From: Pseudomonas sp. MWU13-2105 | GTDB lineage: Bacteria; Pseudomonadota; Gammaproteobacteria; Pseudomonadales; Pseudomonadaceae | Length of the DNA stretch: 64,000 nt | NCBI RefSeq assembly: GCF_023242315.1 | Contig: NZ_JALLIY010000019.1 | Location: 98,097-162,096 of the forward strand | Direction of reading: 5' to 3' | In this document: positions 1-9,218 of the stretch, piece after piece | Position numbering within the stretch: the stretch's first letter is position 1 | Layout of the letters: every line of letters begins with the position of its first letter | Position numbers and translations under genes: made by a program | The notes under the pieces: generated by a model | The model's input: the letters and a program-made list of their open reading frames with translations, nothing else | What the model was told of the DNA's origin: nothing | Database searches by the model: none

Positions 1-1
1 G

Positions 2-1021
2 GGCCTGGGGACGATCCTGGTGATGTGGGCTTGGGACAAGCGCAAACCCCATGCCCTTCGCTTTGTCCCGGGCGCGTTGCTCGGCGTCGGACTGGCGACC
101 CTGGCGAGCCTGTTGCTGGCATTGTCGGTCAAGCGCGTGGAAGTTCCGGCCAACCTGGCCGAGGCCATCGACTGGCTGCGGCCCGCCGACCTGCTCAACC
201 TGGCCGACCCCAACCTGTTGATCGCGGCTTTTGCCGTGGCCTTTATCGCCAGCGCCGAAACCCTGCTCTCGGCCGCCGCCGTGGACCGCATGCACGACGG
301 CCAGCGTTCGGACTTCGACCGCGAACTGTCGGCGCAGGGGGTGGGCAATATGCTCTGCGGCTTGCTCGGGGCGTTGCCGATGACCGGGGTCATCGTGCGC
401 AGTTCGGCGAATGTCCAGGCCGGCGCCCGGACCCGCCTGTCGGCCATGTTCCATGGGCTGTGGCTGCTGGCTTTCGTGCTGCTGCTGTCCAGCGTGCTGC
501 AAAGCATTCCGGTGGCGAGCCTGGCGGGTGTGCTGGTGTATACGGGCATCAAGCTGGTGGACCTCAAGGCCTTTCGCGGCCTGGGGCGCTACGGGCGCAT
601 GCCGATGCTGACCTATGCGGCCACGGCCTTGGCGATTGTCTGTACCGACCTGCTGACTGGGGTATTGATCGGTTTCGGCCTGACCCTGGCGAAGCTGGCC
701 TGGAAAGCCTCGCGTTTGAAGATCAGCCTGGTGGACTTGCCCGCCGAAGGTGAGATGGAGCTGCGCTTGCTGGGGGCGGCGACTTTCCTCAAGGTGCCGG
801 CGCTGACCCGAGTGCTGTCGACGATTCCGACGGGCACGGTGGTGCACGTGCCGCTGGGCAACCTGGGCTATATCGACCACTCGTGCCTGGAACTGCTGGA
901 AGAATGGGACCGGGCCAACCGGGCCAAGGGCTCGCGACTGGTGATCGAGGCCCATGGCTTGAAGCGGCGCCTGGAAGGGCGGTTGCGGACCACCACGGGT
1001 ATCGGTTCCGCTGTGGCCTGA
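2..1021 (+). CDS. SulP family anion transporter, C-terminal part (5' end outside window)
   Basis: The reading frame is open from the first bases of the window, so the gene is cut by the window edge and only about the last 339 residues are present. It shows several hydrophobic membrane segments typical of a SulP permease, including the conserved stretch around 'SAETLLSAAAVDRM' and 'GALPMTGVIVRSSANVQAGA'. A cytoplasmic STAS-like domain fills the last 85 or so residues. SulP proteins move sulfate, bicarbonate or related anions across the inner membrane; the substrate cannot be told here. Its place beside the cox cluster matches PA0103 in PAO1. It ends just before a large palindromic repeat that may act as transcription end. 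Confidence 0.88.
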   Translation, partial: GLGTILVMWAWDKRKPHALRFVPGALLGVGLATLASLLLALSVKRVEVPANLAEAIDWLRPADLLNLADPNLLIAAFAVAFIASAETLLSAAAVDRMHDGQRSDFDRELSAQGVGNMLCGLLGALPMTGVIVRSSANVQAGARTRLSAMFHGLWLLAFVLLLSSVLQSIPVASLAGVLVYTGIKLVDLKAFRGLGRYGRMPMLTYAATALAIVCTDLLTGVLIGFGLTLAKLAWKASRLKISLVDLPAEGEMELRLLGAATFLKVPALTRVLSTIPTGTVVHVPLGNLGYIDHSCLELLEEWDRANRAKGSRLVIEAHGLKRRLEGRLRTTTGIGSAVA

Positions 1022-1047
1022 TGGTGGTCTGGAAAACGCCACAAAAC

Positions 1048-1181
1048 CTGTAGGAGCCGAGCTTGCTCGCGATCGGGCGCGCAGCGACCGTAATCCGGCT
1101 GACTCGGTGTGCCAGATGCACCGCATGCGCAGGTTTTACGACTGCTGCGCAGTCGATCGCGAGCAAGCTCGGCTCCTACAG
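1048..1181. repeat. REPIN-type inverted repeat with 27-bp arms
   Basis: Arms at 1048-1074 and 1155-1181 are perfect inverted copies of each other (27 of 27), separated by about 80 bp. The arms begin CTGTAGGAGCCGAG, a common Pseudomonas REP head. The element sits between two converging genes. Confidence 0.85.
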
Positions 1182-1218
1182 GGGAGCGCATCAGGTCGCG
1201 ATCAACTGCGCCGTGGGC

Positions 1219-1869
1219 TCAAGCGCCCGGCTGCTCCAGATCCAGTCCCACGCCCAATTGGCGCGACAAACACGGCCAGCGCTTCCACGCCGCCTCGGTG
1301 TCCGGGCTGTGCAGGCGTTCGCGATAGGCTTCCACCGACTCCAGGGCAAAGCTTTCTTCATTGAGCATTTCATCAACCGCGTGGTGCACCGCTTCATCCA
1401 ACTGGTTGGCGAACGTCTCGCCGATCAACTGGTGGGCGATCAGGTTGGCCACGGTAATGTCCGACGGGATCAGCGGCTGGCCGAAATGCTTGATGTACAG
1501 GTCGTTGACCTCCTCCACCAGACGGTGCGCCAGATAGGCTTCATCGAGCAGGCCGTCGAGCCCGACATGGCCCTCCAGGATCGCCGGTGGTCGCAGGAAA
1601 AACTGTTCGGCGATAGTCAGCACCGGAGTGATCTGCGATTCGATACCGGCTTCGTGCGCAACCTCATTGGCGGCATCCAGCAAGTCGGGAACCAGGTCGA
1701 TGTAAGCTTTGACAAACCGTGTCAGCACGCCTTTGGCGTCCACATCCGGCAGTTGAATAGCAGGGTGAAGGTGCGGCAATTGAACTTCAAGTTGACGAGT
1801 CAACTGGCCGGTACCGGTCTCGTGTTGATGGGCACGTTGAATCTGCTCGCGCAATGCGGCGGTGTTCAT
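1219..1869 (-). CDS. Conserved hypothetical protein (PA0104-like)
   Basis: A 216-residue soluble, acidic, mostly helical protein with no signal peptide and no motif I can link to a function. The start at 1869 is chosen over an upstream ATG because GGAG lies seven bases before it. Its position between the SulP gene and coxB matches PA0104 of P. aeruginosa, so it is a conserved neighbour rather than an acquired gene. Whether it is linked to oxidase biology is unknown. It is transcribed away from coxB, leaving a shared upstream region of about 370 bp. Confidence 0.7.
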   Translation of the reverse strand: MNTAALREQIQRAHQHETGTGQLTRQLEVQLPHLHPAIQLPDVDAKGVLTRFVKAYIDLVPDLLDAANEVAHEAGIESQITPVLTIAEQFFLRPPAILEGHVGLDGLLDEAYLAHRLVEEVNDLYIKHFGQPLIPSDITVANLIAHQLIGETFANQLDEAVHHAVDEMLNEESFALESVEAYRERLHSPDTEAAWKRWPCLSRQLGVGLDLEQPGA

Positions 1870-2242
1870 GAAAACTCCAGGGGGGTACGACAAAGGGAAA
1901 ATAGGGAGAGTACAAAGTAGCTGGGTTATAAAAGAAGCTCAGACGCATTTGTAATAATTATTTCATGCTTATATGCATGAGTTATATCGGTTTGCCATCA
2001 TTTCTGCCCTGCCCCAGGTAATCCGAGGCCTCCAGCCCTATACCAAGTTGCGTTTCAGTTCATTTCCCAGATCGCATGGCGCGCTCCCGGTCGCTGTCTA
2101 TACTCGATTTTGTATGGAGTTAGCTGATGACGCCCGGCTGCGGTTGCAGGCCAGGCCGAATGGTCCGCTTACGCAGTACGACCATTCCCTTGGCCGCAGG
2201 TGAAAGCCGGCGGGATAACAAGAACGATAAGGGGAACCCGCA
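1870..2242. other. Intergenic region between the hypothetical gene and coxB
   Basis: About 370 bp that must hold the divergent promoters. The first half is AT-richer than its surroundings (around 1900-2000). I see no convincing operator or sigma-54 promoter. A purine-rich ribosome site, AAGGGGAA, precedes the coxB start at 2243. Confidence 0.4.
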
Positions 2243-3370
2243 ATGATGCGACATCCACGAGTCTGGATGGGCCTCCTGTTGTGGTCGATATTCAGTCAGG
2301 CGCACGCCGCCTGGACCGTGAATATGGCGCCTGGAGCGACGGAAGTCAGTCACGAGATCTTTGATCTGCACATGACCATTTTCTGGATCTGTGTGGTGAT
2401 CGGCATCATCGTGTTCGGTGCCATGTTCTGGTCGATGATCATGCACCGACGCTCCACCGGCCAGGTGGCGGCCAAGTTCCATGAAAGCACCACCGTGGAA
2501 ATCCTCTGGACCATCGTACCGCTGCTGATCCTGGTGGTGATGGCGATTCCCGCGACTGCCACGCTGATCAAGATGTACGACACCAGTGAGTCGGATGTCG
2601 ATATCCAGATCACCGGCTATCAGTGGAAGTGGCACTACAAGTACCTGGGCCAGGATGTCGAGTTCTTCAGCAACCTGTCCACGCCCGCCGAACAGATGCA
2701 TAACCAGGCCCCCAAGGGCGAAAACTACCTGCTGGAAGTCGATCAGCCGCTGGTCTTGCCGGTGGGCGCCAAGGTGCGTTTCCTGGTGACCTCCGCCGAC
2801 GTGATCCATTCCTGGTGGGTGCCGGCCTTTGCGGTCAAGCGCGATGCCATCCCGGGATTCTTCAACGAAGCCTGGACCCGGGTCGACAAGCCCGGCATCT
2901 ATCGTGGGCAATGTTCCGAACTGTGCGGCAAGGATCACGGTTTCATGCCGGTGGTAGTCGATGTCCGCAGCAAGGCCGACTACGACAGCTGGCTGGCCGA
3001 GCGCAAGGTCGAGTCCGCCAAGCTCAAGGAGCTGACCAGCAAGGAGTGGACCCTCGACGAGCTCAAGGAGCGCGGCGACAAGATCTACCACACCACCTGC
3101 GTGGCCTGTCACCAGGCCGAAGGCCAGGGCCTGCCGCCGATGTTCCCGGCCCTTAAGGGCTCGAAGATCGCCACCGGGCCCAAGGAGGATCACCTGCACC
3201 GGGTGTTCTTCGGCAAGCCGGGCACGGCCATGGCGGCCTTCGGCAAACAGCTGTCGGAAGTCGATATCGCCGCCGTCGTGACCTACGAACGCAATGCCTG
3301 GGGCAACAACAAGGGCGATATGGTCACGCCCAAGGAAGTGCTGGCACTGAAGCAGACGGAGGGCAAATGA
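2243..3370 (+). CDS. coxB: Cytochrome c oxidase subunit II with fused cytochrome c domain
   Basis: A 375-residue subunit of the aa3/caa3 terminal oxidase, which accepts electrons from cytochrome c at its CuA centre. In order: a signal peptide (about 1-22), two membrane hairpin segments (about 40-65 and 85-110), a cupredoxin domain whose CuA ligands are seen in 'CSELCGKDHGFM', and a C-terminal cytochrome c domain with the haem motif CVACH near residue 290. That fused domain makes it a caa3-type subunit II. It is the first gene of the oxidase cluster and precedes coxA by about 80 bp. The homologous P. aeruginosa cluster (PA0105-PA0108) is induced under nutrient limitation; no regulator site is evident here. 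Confidence 0.97.
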   Translation: MMRHPRVWMGLLLWSIFSQAHAAWTVNMAPGATEVSHEIFDLHMTIFWICVVIGIIVFGAMFWSMIMHRRSTGQVAAKFHESTTVEILWTIVPLLILVVMAIPATATLIKMYDTSESDVDIQITGYQWKWHYKYLGQDVEFFSNLSTPAEQMHNQAPKGENYLLEVDQPLVLPVGAKVRFLVTSADVIHSWWVPAFAVKRDAIPGFFNEAWTRVDKPGIYRGQCSELCGKDHGFMPVVVDVRSKADYDSWLAERKVESAKLKELTSKEWTLDELKERGDKIYHTTCVACHQAEGQGLPPMFPALKGSKIATGPKEDHLHRVFFGKPGTAMAAFGKQLSEVDIAAVVTYERNAWGNNKGDMVTPKEVLALKQTEGK

Positions 3371-3452
3371 ACAGGTCCGTTGCGGGTTCGCCGAATCGGC
3401 CGGGGCTCCGAGCCCCGTGCCAAGCCGTTCAGCCGTTTGCAGGAGACAGGAC

Positions 3453-5051
3453 ATGAGTGCAGTGATCGATGACCATGGCCATGGCGGCCATGATGAGCAC
3501 GCCGCCCACGGTCCGGCCAAGGGCCTGATGCGCTGGGTGCTGACCACCAACCACAAGGATATCGGCACGTTGTACCTGTGGTTCAGCTTCGCCATGTTCC
3601 TGCTCGGCGGCTCCTTCGCCATGGTGATCCGCGCCGAGCTGTTCCAGCCGGGGCTGCACATTGTCGAGCCGGCGTTCTTCAACCAGATGACCACCATGCA
3701 CGGCCTGGTGATGGTCTTCGGCGCGGTGATGCCGGCCTTCGTCGGCCTGGCCAACTGGATGATCCCGCTGATGATCGGCGCGCCGGACATGGCCTTGCCG
3801 CGGATGAACAACTTCAGCTTCTGGCTGTTGCCGGCGGCATTCGCGCTGATGGTCTCGACCTTGTTCATGCCTGGTGGCGGGCCGAATTTCGGCTGGACCT
3901 TCTATGCCCCACTGTCGACCACCTACGGTCCCGAGAGCGTGACCTTCTTCATCTTCGCCATCCATATGATGGGCATCAGTTCGATCATGGGCGCGATCAA
4001 CGTGATCTCGACCATTCTCAACCTGCGTGCGCCGGGCATGACCCTGATGAAGATGCCGCTGTTCGTCTGGACCTGGCTGATCACCGCGTTCCTGCTGATC
4101 GCCGTAATGCCGGTGCTGGCGGGCTGCGTGACCATGATGCTGATGGACATCCATTTCGGTACCAGCTTCTTCAATGCCGCCGGTGGCGGTGATCCGGTGC
4201 TGTTCCAGCACGTGTTCTGGTTCTTCGGCCATCCCGAGGTGTACATCATGATCCTGCCGGCGTTCGGCGCGGTCAGTGCGATCATCCCGGCGTTTTCGCG
4301 CAAGCCGCTGTTCGGCTACACCTCGATGGTCTACGCCACGGCGAGCATCGCCTTCCTTTCGTTCATCGTCTGGGGCCACCACATGTTCGTGGTCGGCATT
4401 CCCCTGGTCGGCGAACTGTTCTACATGTACGCGACCATGCTGATCGCGGTGCCGACCGGGGTGAAGGTGTTCAACTGGGTCAGCACCATGTGGCAAGGCT
4501 CGCTGACCTTCGAGACGCCCATGCTGTTCGCGGTGGCCTTCGTCATCCTGTTCAGCATCGGCGGCTTCTCCGGGCTGATGCTGGCGATGGCGCCGGCGGA
4601 CTTCCAGTACCACGGCACCTATTTCGTGGTCGCGCATTTCCACTATGTGCTGGTGCCGGGCGCGATCTTCGGGATCTTCGCCTCCGCCTATTACTGGCTG
4701 CCGAAATGGACCGGGCACATGTACGACGAGACCCTCGGCAAGCTGCACTTCTGGCTGTCGTTCGTCGGCATGAACCTGACCTTCTTCCCGATGCACTTCG
4801 TCGGCCTGGCGGGAATGCCGCGGCGGGTGCCGGACTACAACCTGCAATTCGCCAACTTCAACATGGTCTCGTCGATCGGCGGCTTCATGTTCGGGGTCAC
4901 GCAACTACTGTTCCTGTTCATCGTCATCAAGTGCATCCGCAGCGGCCCGCCGGCGCCGGCCAAGCCCTGGGATGGCGCCGAAGGGCTGGAGTGGAGCATT
5001 CCGTCACCGGCGCCCTATCACACCTTCACCACGCCGCCGGAAGTGAAATAG
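3453..5051 (+). CDS. coxA: Cytochrome c oxidase subunit I
   Basis: A 532-residue membrane protein holding haem a and the haem a3-CuB site, where oxygen is reduced and protons are pumped. About twelve membrane segments are visible. The 'HPEVY' motif supplies the CuB His and the Glu at the end of the D channel, marking an A-type oxidase, and 'WGHHMF' supplies the paired CuB His ligands. The N-terminus is rich in His, Asp and Gly. The start at 3453 is supported by GGAG just upstream; a longer frame from 3417 lacks this. ctaG follows after only 3 bp. Confidence 0.97.
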   Translation: MSAVIDDHGHGGHDEHAAHGPAKGLMRWVLTTNHKDIGTLYLWFSFAMFLLGGSFAMVIRAELFQPGLHIVEPAFFNQMTTMHGLVMVFGAVMPAFVGLANWMIPLMIGAPDMALPRMNNFSFWLLPAAFALMVSTLFMPGGGPNFGWTFYAPLSTTYGPESVTFFIFAIHMMGISSIMGAINVISTILNLRAPGMTLMKMPLFVWTWLITAFLLIAVMPVLAGCVTMMLMDIHFGTSFFNAAGGGDPVLFQHVFWFFGHPEVYIMILPAFGAVSAIIPAFSRKPLFGYTSMVYATASIAFLSFIVWGHHMFVVGIPLVGELFYMYATMLIAVPTGVKVFNWVSTMWQGSLTFETPMLFAVAFVILFSIGGFSGLMLAMAPADFQYHGTYFVVAHFHYVLVPGAIFGIFASAYYWLPKWTGHMYDETLGKLHFWLSFVGMNLTFFPMHFVGLAGMPRRVPDYNLQFANFNMVSSIGGFMFGVTQLLFLFIVIKCIRSGPPAPAKPWDGAEGLEWSIPSPAPYHTFTTPPEVK

Positions 5052-5054
5052 GTC

Positions 5055-5603
5055 ATGGCCGACTCGATCTCGCTCAAACGCCTGGTCACGCGCCTGCTGC
5101 TGGTGGTGGTCGCGATGTTCGCCTTCGGTTTTGCCCTGGTGCCGCTCTACGACGTGATGTGCAAGACCTTCGGGATCAACGGCAAGACCGCCGGGCAGTA
5201 TGAAGGCGAGCAGGTGGTCGACCTGTCGCGCAAGATCGGCGTGCAGTTCCTCTCGACCAATGCCGTCGACATGGTCTGGGAGTTCTATCCCAAGGCCGAC
5301 CAGTTGAGCGTGCATCCGGGGGCCGTCAACGAGATGCTCTTCGTGGCCTACAACCCCACCGATCATGTGATGAAGGCCCAGGCCATACCGAGCATCGCCC
5401 CGGCGAATGTCGCGGTGTATTTCCACAAGACCGAATGCTTCTGTTTCACCCAGCAGACCCTGCAGCCCGGGCAGCGCATCGAGATGCCGGTACGTTTCAT
5501 CGTTGACCGTGAGATGCCCAGGGATGTGAAGCACCTGACGCTGGCTTATACGCTGTTCGACATCACCGCCCGCAACCCGCCCGTGGCGGGTACGGGCGGC
5601 TAG
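5055..5603 (+). CDS. ctaG: Cytochrome c oxidase assembly protein CtaG/Cox11 (CuB insertion)
   Basis: A 182-residue copper chaperone that delivers copper to the CuB site of subunit I from the periplasmic side. It has one N-terminal membrane anchor (about 8-28), then 'PLYDVMCKTFGINGKT', a hallmark of Cox11 proteins. The copper-binding 'TECFCF' motif lies near residue 130. It lies 3 bp after coxA and is almost certainly co-transcribed. Length and motif order are normal for the family. Confidence 0.95.
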   Translation: MADSISLKRLVTRLLLVVVAMFAFGFALVPLYDVMCKTFGINGKTAGQYEGEQVVDLSRKIGVQFLSTNAVDMVWEFYPKADQLSVHPGAVNEMLFVAYNPTDHVMKAQAIPSIAPANVAVYFHKTECFCFTQQTLQPGQRIEMPVRFIVDREMPRDVKHLTLAYTLFDITARNPPVAGTGG

Positions 5604-5636
5604 GACATCTGGCGTGCCCGATAAGGAGAACAATAA

Positions 5637-6527
5637 ATGGCGATTCATGAGCACTATTACGTACCGGCCCAGAGCAAGTGGCCGATCATTGCCACGTTGG
5701 GCATGCTGGTCACGATGTTCGGCCTCGGCACCTGGTTCAATGACCTGAAGGCGGCGCGCCCGGATTCCCACGGCCCGCTGATTTTCTTCGTCGGCGGATT
5801 GCTGCTGGCCTACATGCTCTTCGGCTGGTTCGGCACGGTGATCAAGGAAAGCCGCGCCGGGCTCTACAGCGCGCAGATGGATCGCTCGTTCCGCTGGGGC
5901 ATGAGCTGGTTCATCTTTTCCGAGGTGATGTTCTTCATCGCCTTCTTCGGCGCGCTGTTCTACGTGCGCAATCTATCGGTGCCCTGGCTGGCCGGCGACG
6001 GTGGCGCGAAAGGCATCGCCCATTTGCTCTGGCCGAACTTCCAGAACACCTGGCCATTGCTGAACAACCCCGATCCGAAGCTCTTTCCCGGCCCCCGGGA
6101 AACCATCAGTCCCTGGGGCTTGCCGCTGCTCAATACCGTGCTGCTGGTCAGTTCCAGTGTCACCGTGACCATCGCCCACCATGCCCTGAAGAACGGCCAT
6201 CGTGGTGCGCTGAAGATCTGGCTGGCGATCACCGTGCTGCTGGGGATCGCCTTCCTGACCTTCCAGGCCAAGGAATACATACATGCCTATCACGAACTGG
6301 GGCTGACCCTGGGCTCGGGGATCTACGGCGCGACCTTCTTCATGCTCACCGGTTTCCACGGTGCCCACGTGACCATCGGCACCCTGATCCTGTTCGTGAT
6401 GCTGATGCGGGTCATGCGCGGGCACTTCAATGCCGAACATCAATTCGGCTTTGAAGCGGCCAGTTGGTATTGGCACTTCGTCGACGTGGTCTGGATCGGC
6501 CTGTTCGTCTTCGTCTACGTGCTCTGA
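5637..6527 (+). CDS. coxC: Cytochrome c oxidase subunit III
   Basis: A 296-residue membrane subunit that stabilises the catalytic core and helps keep proton uptake active. Seven membrane segments can be drawn. Typical signatures are 'ESRAGLYSAQMDRSFRWGMSWF' in the early part and 'GFHGAHVTIGTL' and 'WYWHFVDVVWI' towards the C-terminus. AAGGAG lies eight bases before the ATG. It is followed by a small gene on the other strand, with the two ends converging. Confidence 0.96.
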   Translation: MAIHEHYYVPAQSKWPIIATLGMLVTMFGLGTWFNDLKAARPDSHGPLIFFVGGLLLAYMLFGWFGTVIKESRAGLYSAQMDRSFRWGMSWFIFSEVMFFIAFFGALFYVRNLSVPWLAGDGGAKGIAHLLWPNFQNTWPLLNNPDPKLFPGPRETISPWGLPLLNTVLLVSSSVTVTIAHHALKNGHRGALKIWLAITVLLGIAFLTFQAKEYIHAYHELGLTLGSGIYGATFFMLTGFHGAHVTIGTLILFVMLMRVMRGHFNAEHQFGFEAASWYWHFVDVVWIGLFVFVYVL

Positions 6528-6547
6528 GCCGTGCCGGGCCCGGGCTC

Positions 6548-6751
6548 CTACCAGGGCGCCGAGGACACCAGTTGGCCGCTGAAAAAGCCCCAACTGATCA
6601 ACGCCAGGGTGATCACGGCGAGCCCTACCCGGACGGTAAGGGCATGGACCAGGCGCTTGGAGTGCGCGTCGTCCTTCACCAGGAAGAACAGGCCGCTGAA
6701 CAGGCTGGCCACCGTGGCCAACAGCATCAGGACAATCGCCGCTTTCAACAT
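6548..6751 (-). CDS. Small membrane protein, DUF2909 family
   Basis: A 67-residue protein with two hydrophobic helices (about 3-25 and 40-62) joined by a short charged loop, as in the twin-membrane-segment DUF2909 family. The start at 6751 has GGAG upstream; an ATG ten codons earlier does not. It sits inside the cox cluster but on the opposite strand, like PA0109 in PAO1. Its function is unknown, and the conserved position suggests a role linked to the oxidase. Confidence 0.78.
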   Translation of the reverse strand: MLKAAIVLMLLATVASLFSGLFFLVKDDAHSKRLVHALTVRVGLAVITLALISWGFFSGQLVSSAPW

Positions 6752-6822
6752 GGTGAGACTCCGGGGGAGATGCGCATGCAATTGAGTATAGCGAGTCGAA
6801 TAACGGTCGCCGGGGTGCGGCG

Positions 6823-7569
6823 ATGAGGCGCTTCCAGCCCGGTATCGCCCCCACGCTGGTGGTGCTGGTACTGCTGCCGTTGCTGGTCTGCCTGGGGTTC
6901 TGGCAACTGAGTCGCAGTGAGCAGAAACGCGTGCTGCTGGAAAACCACGCCCTGCGCCGCACCTCCGAACCGCTTGCTGGCGATCAGTTGAAAGCCCTGC
7001 CCGATCCGGCGTTCCGGCGGGTGCGATTGAGCGGGCAGTTCGATGCCGAACACAGCTATCTGCTGGATAACCGCATGCGCGGCGAGCGGGTCGGCGTCGA
7101 GCTGTTGCAGCCCTTCCATGACGAGGCCAGCGGCCTGTGGTTGTTGGTCAACCGCGGCTGGTTGCCGTGGCCGGATCGGCGCACGCCGCCGGTGTTCAGC
7201 ACCCCCACGCAACGGCTGGAGATCGGCGCCTGGGTCTATGTCTCACCCGGCGCGACTTTCCAGTTGGGCAGCGATCCGGCCAACGCGAGCTGGCCACGGC
7301 TGGTGACCGCGATCGAGCCGGACAAGCTCTGGGCCGAACTGGGGCGTAGCGGTTTCAACTACGAACTGCGCCAGGAGTCCGGTCCGGCGGCCTACGAGGC
7401 CGGCTGGCCGGTGGTCTCCGAGGGCATGGGACCGGAAAAACATGTGGCCTATGCCGTGCAATGGTTCGCCATGGCGCTGGCGCTGTTCGGCCTTTATCTC
7501 TACCTCGGATGGCATAACGCAAGGGAGAAACACCATGGGAGCGGCCATGAATCGACTGAACACAGCTGA
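6823..7569 (+). CDS. SURF1 family cytochrome oxidase biogenesis protein
   Basis: A 248-residue inner-membrane protein of the SURF1/Shy1 family, which helps deliver or place haem A in subunit I. It has the family layout: an N-terminal membrane helix (about 9-27), a periplasmic domain with 'FWQLSRSEQK' and 'VNRGWLPWP', and a C-terminal helix with 'YAVQWFAMALALFGLYLY'. The next gene starts inside its 3' end, which suggests translational coupling. It corresponds to PA0110. Confidence 0.93.
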   Translation: MRRFQPGIAPTLVVLVLLPLLVCLGFWQLSRSEQKRVLLENHALRRTSEPLAGDQLKALPDPAFRRVRLSGQFDAEHSYLLDNRMRGERVGVELLQPFHDEASGLWLLVNRGWLPWPDRRTPPVFSTPTQRLEIGAWVYVSPGATFQLGSDPANASWPRLVTAIEPDKLWAELGRSGFNYELRQESGPAAYEAGWPVVSEGMGPEKHVAYAVQWFAMALALFGLYLYLGWHNAREKHHGSGHESTEHS

Positions 7570-8128
7570 ATCCGCGACCCGGCCACAGCGCGCCCGTGGT
7601 CGTTGGCAACTGATCCTGATCCTGCTGGTGGTGATCGGCCCGATGATCCTCGCCACCGGGATGTACAAGTTGCAATTCTGGGTACCGGAGAGCCGCAGCT
7701 ATCACGGCGAGTTGATCGGCAACGGCGAAAGCCGCGCCGACCTGGGCGTGCAGACCGACGAGCAGCGTTGGCAGATGCTGGTGACGGCGCCACGGGACTG
7801 TACCGCGGACTGCCAGCAACTGGTCTACCTGGCGCGGCAGATCCAGATCGCCCTGGGCCGTGAGGCGTCCCGGGCCAGCCATGCCCTGGCGACGGCGCAA
7901 CCCCTGGAGGCGGCGTACGACGCCAAGCTCAAACTCGAATACCCGCAGTTGCAACGCTACCCGCTGGATCCGACGGCCTACAACCGGGAGGCCAAGGGCA
8001 GCGGCGCGGCGCAACTGTGGATCGTCGATCCCCACGGCAACCTGGTGCTGCGCTACGACGCCGGGGTCAACGGCAAGGACCTGCTCAACGACCTGTTGCA
8101 ACTGCTGAAACTGTCGAATATCGGCTGA
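7535..8128 (+). CDS. Membrane-anchored hypothetical protein of the cox cluster (PA0111-like)
   Basis: A 197-residue protein with one N-terminal membrane helix (about 23-45) and a periplasmic domain. The start at 7535 has AAGGGAG before it and overlaps the SURF1 gene by 35 bp. The C-terminal half contains 'LWIVDPHGNLVLRYD', reminiscent of the end of Sco/thioredoxin-fold proteins, and a Cys pair in 'RDCTADCQQ' near residue 90. I therefore suspect a thioredoxin-like fold with a role in metal or redox assembly of the oxidase, but this is inference from motif and neighbourhood only. Confidence 0.75.
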   Translation: MGAAMNRLNTAESATRPQRARGRWQLILILLVVIGPMILATGMYKLQFWVPESRSYHGELIGNGESRADLGVQTDEQRWQMLVTAPRDCTADCQQLVYLARQIQIALGREASRASHALATAQPLEAAYDAKLKLEYPQLQRYPLDPTAYNREAKGSGAAQLWIVDPHGNLVLRYDAGVNGKDLLNDLLQLLKLSNIG

Positions 8129-8138
8129 GGACATCGTC

Positions 8139-9218
8139 ATGGCCAAACCTGGATTTCGCCTCGCGTTGTTTGCCACCCTGCTGGCGTTGATCGTCGTCCT
8201 GCTGGGTGCCTACACCCGCCTGACCCACGCCGGCCTGGGCTGCCCCGACTGGCCGGGATGCTACGGCTTTATCAGTGTGCCCAAGGGCGAAGCCCAGTTG
8301 GCCCATGCCGAGCTGCACTTTCCCGATGCCCCGGTGGAAGCCCACAAGGGCTGGAACGAGATGGTCCACCGCTACTTCGCCGGGACCCTGGGGCTGCTGA
8401 TCGTGTTGTTGGCCGCGCGCTCCTGGCACGAGCGCCGGCGTGACGGGCAACCGCTGAAGTTGCCGCTGTTCCTGCTCGGGGTGGTCTTCGCCCAGGCGGC
8501 CTTCGGCATGTGGACGGTGACCCTCAAGCTCTGGCCCCAGGTGGTCACGGCGCATCTGCTCGGCGGCTTTGCCACCTTGAGCCTGCTGTTCCTGTTGACC
8601 TTGCGCCTGTCCGGCGTGCTGCCGGCGCTGGCGGTGCCACGGCGCTTGCAGCGCTGGGCCACGGCCGGGCTGTTGCTGGTGATCCTGCAGATCGCCCTCG
8701 GCGGCTGGGTCAGTTCCAACTATGCGGCGGTGGCCTGTATCGACCTGCCGACCTGCCATGGGCAATGGTGGCCGAACGCGGATTTCGCCAATGGCTTTCA
8801 CCTGACCCAGCATATCGGCCCCAATTACCTGGGCGGCCAACTCGACAGTGATGCGCGCACGGCGATTCACCTGACCCACCGCCTCGGCGCCCTGCTGGTG
8901 ACCCTGGTGCTGCTGGGCCTGGCCTGGCAACTGCGGGCGGTGGGCATGACCCGGCTCGCCGGTTTGCTGCTGCTGGCGCTGGCGGCGCAGATCAGCCTGG
9001 GCCTGAGCAATGTCTACTTTCATCTGCCGCTGCCGGTGGCGGTGGCGCACAATGCCGGCGGCGCGGCCTTGCTGCTGACGCTGGTGCTGGTCAACTACCA
9101 TGCGCGCACCGCGCTGGTCCGGGTACGGGCACAAGCGCCGACGCGCTGGCGCCTGAGCCCGATCAAAGCGGTCCATGCGCCCATCACGATCAAGGGAGAA
9201 ATGCCGTGGCGACTGTAA
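8139..9218 (+). CDS. ctaA: Haem A synthase (COX15/CtaA family)
   Basis: A 359-residue, eight-helix membrane enzyme that oxidises the C8 methyl of haem O to give haem A. Family hallmarks are the early 'YTRLTHAGLGCPDWPGCYG' and the later 'WVSSNYAAVACIDLPTCHGQW', which hold the two Cys pairs, plus conserved His residues in 'HLLGGF', 'HLTHR' and 'VAHNAGGA'. It overlaps cyoE by 13 bp, so haem O synthesis and its conversion to haem A are coupled in expression. Confidence 0.95.
   Translation: MAKPGFRLALFATLLALIVVLLGAYTRLTHAGLGCPDWPGCYGFISVPKGEAQLAHAELHFPDAPVEAHKGWNEMVHRYFAGTLGLLIVLLAARSWHERRRDGQPLKLPLFLLGVVFAQAAFGMWTVTLKLWPQVVTAHLLGGFATLSLLFLLTLRLSGVLPALAVPRRLQRWATAGLLLVILQIALGGWVSSNYAAVACIDLPTCHGQWWPNADFANGFHLTQHIGPNYLGGQLDSDARTAIHLTHRLGALLVTLVLLGLAWQLRAVGMTRLAGLLLLALAAQISLGLSNVYFHLPLPVAVAHNAGGAALLLTLVLVNYHARTALVRVRAQAPTRWRLSPIKAVHAPITIKGEMPWRL

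Noticed and set aside
1063..1920. 285-codon plus-strand frame over the PA0104-like gene
   Set aside because: It runs through a REPIN and lies antisense to a gene with a good ribosome site.
2120..3868. 582-codon open frame on the minus strand over coxB and the start of coxA
   Set aside because: It lies antisense to clear oxidase genes, is rich in His, Gln, Arg and Gly as GC-rich shadows are, and shows no domain.
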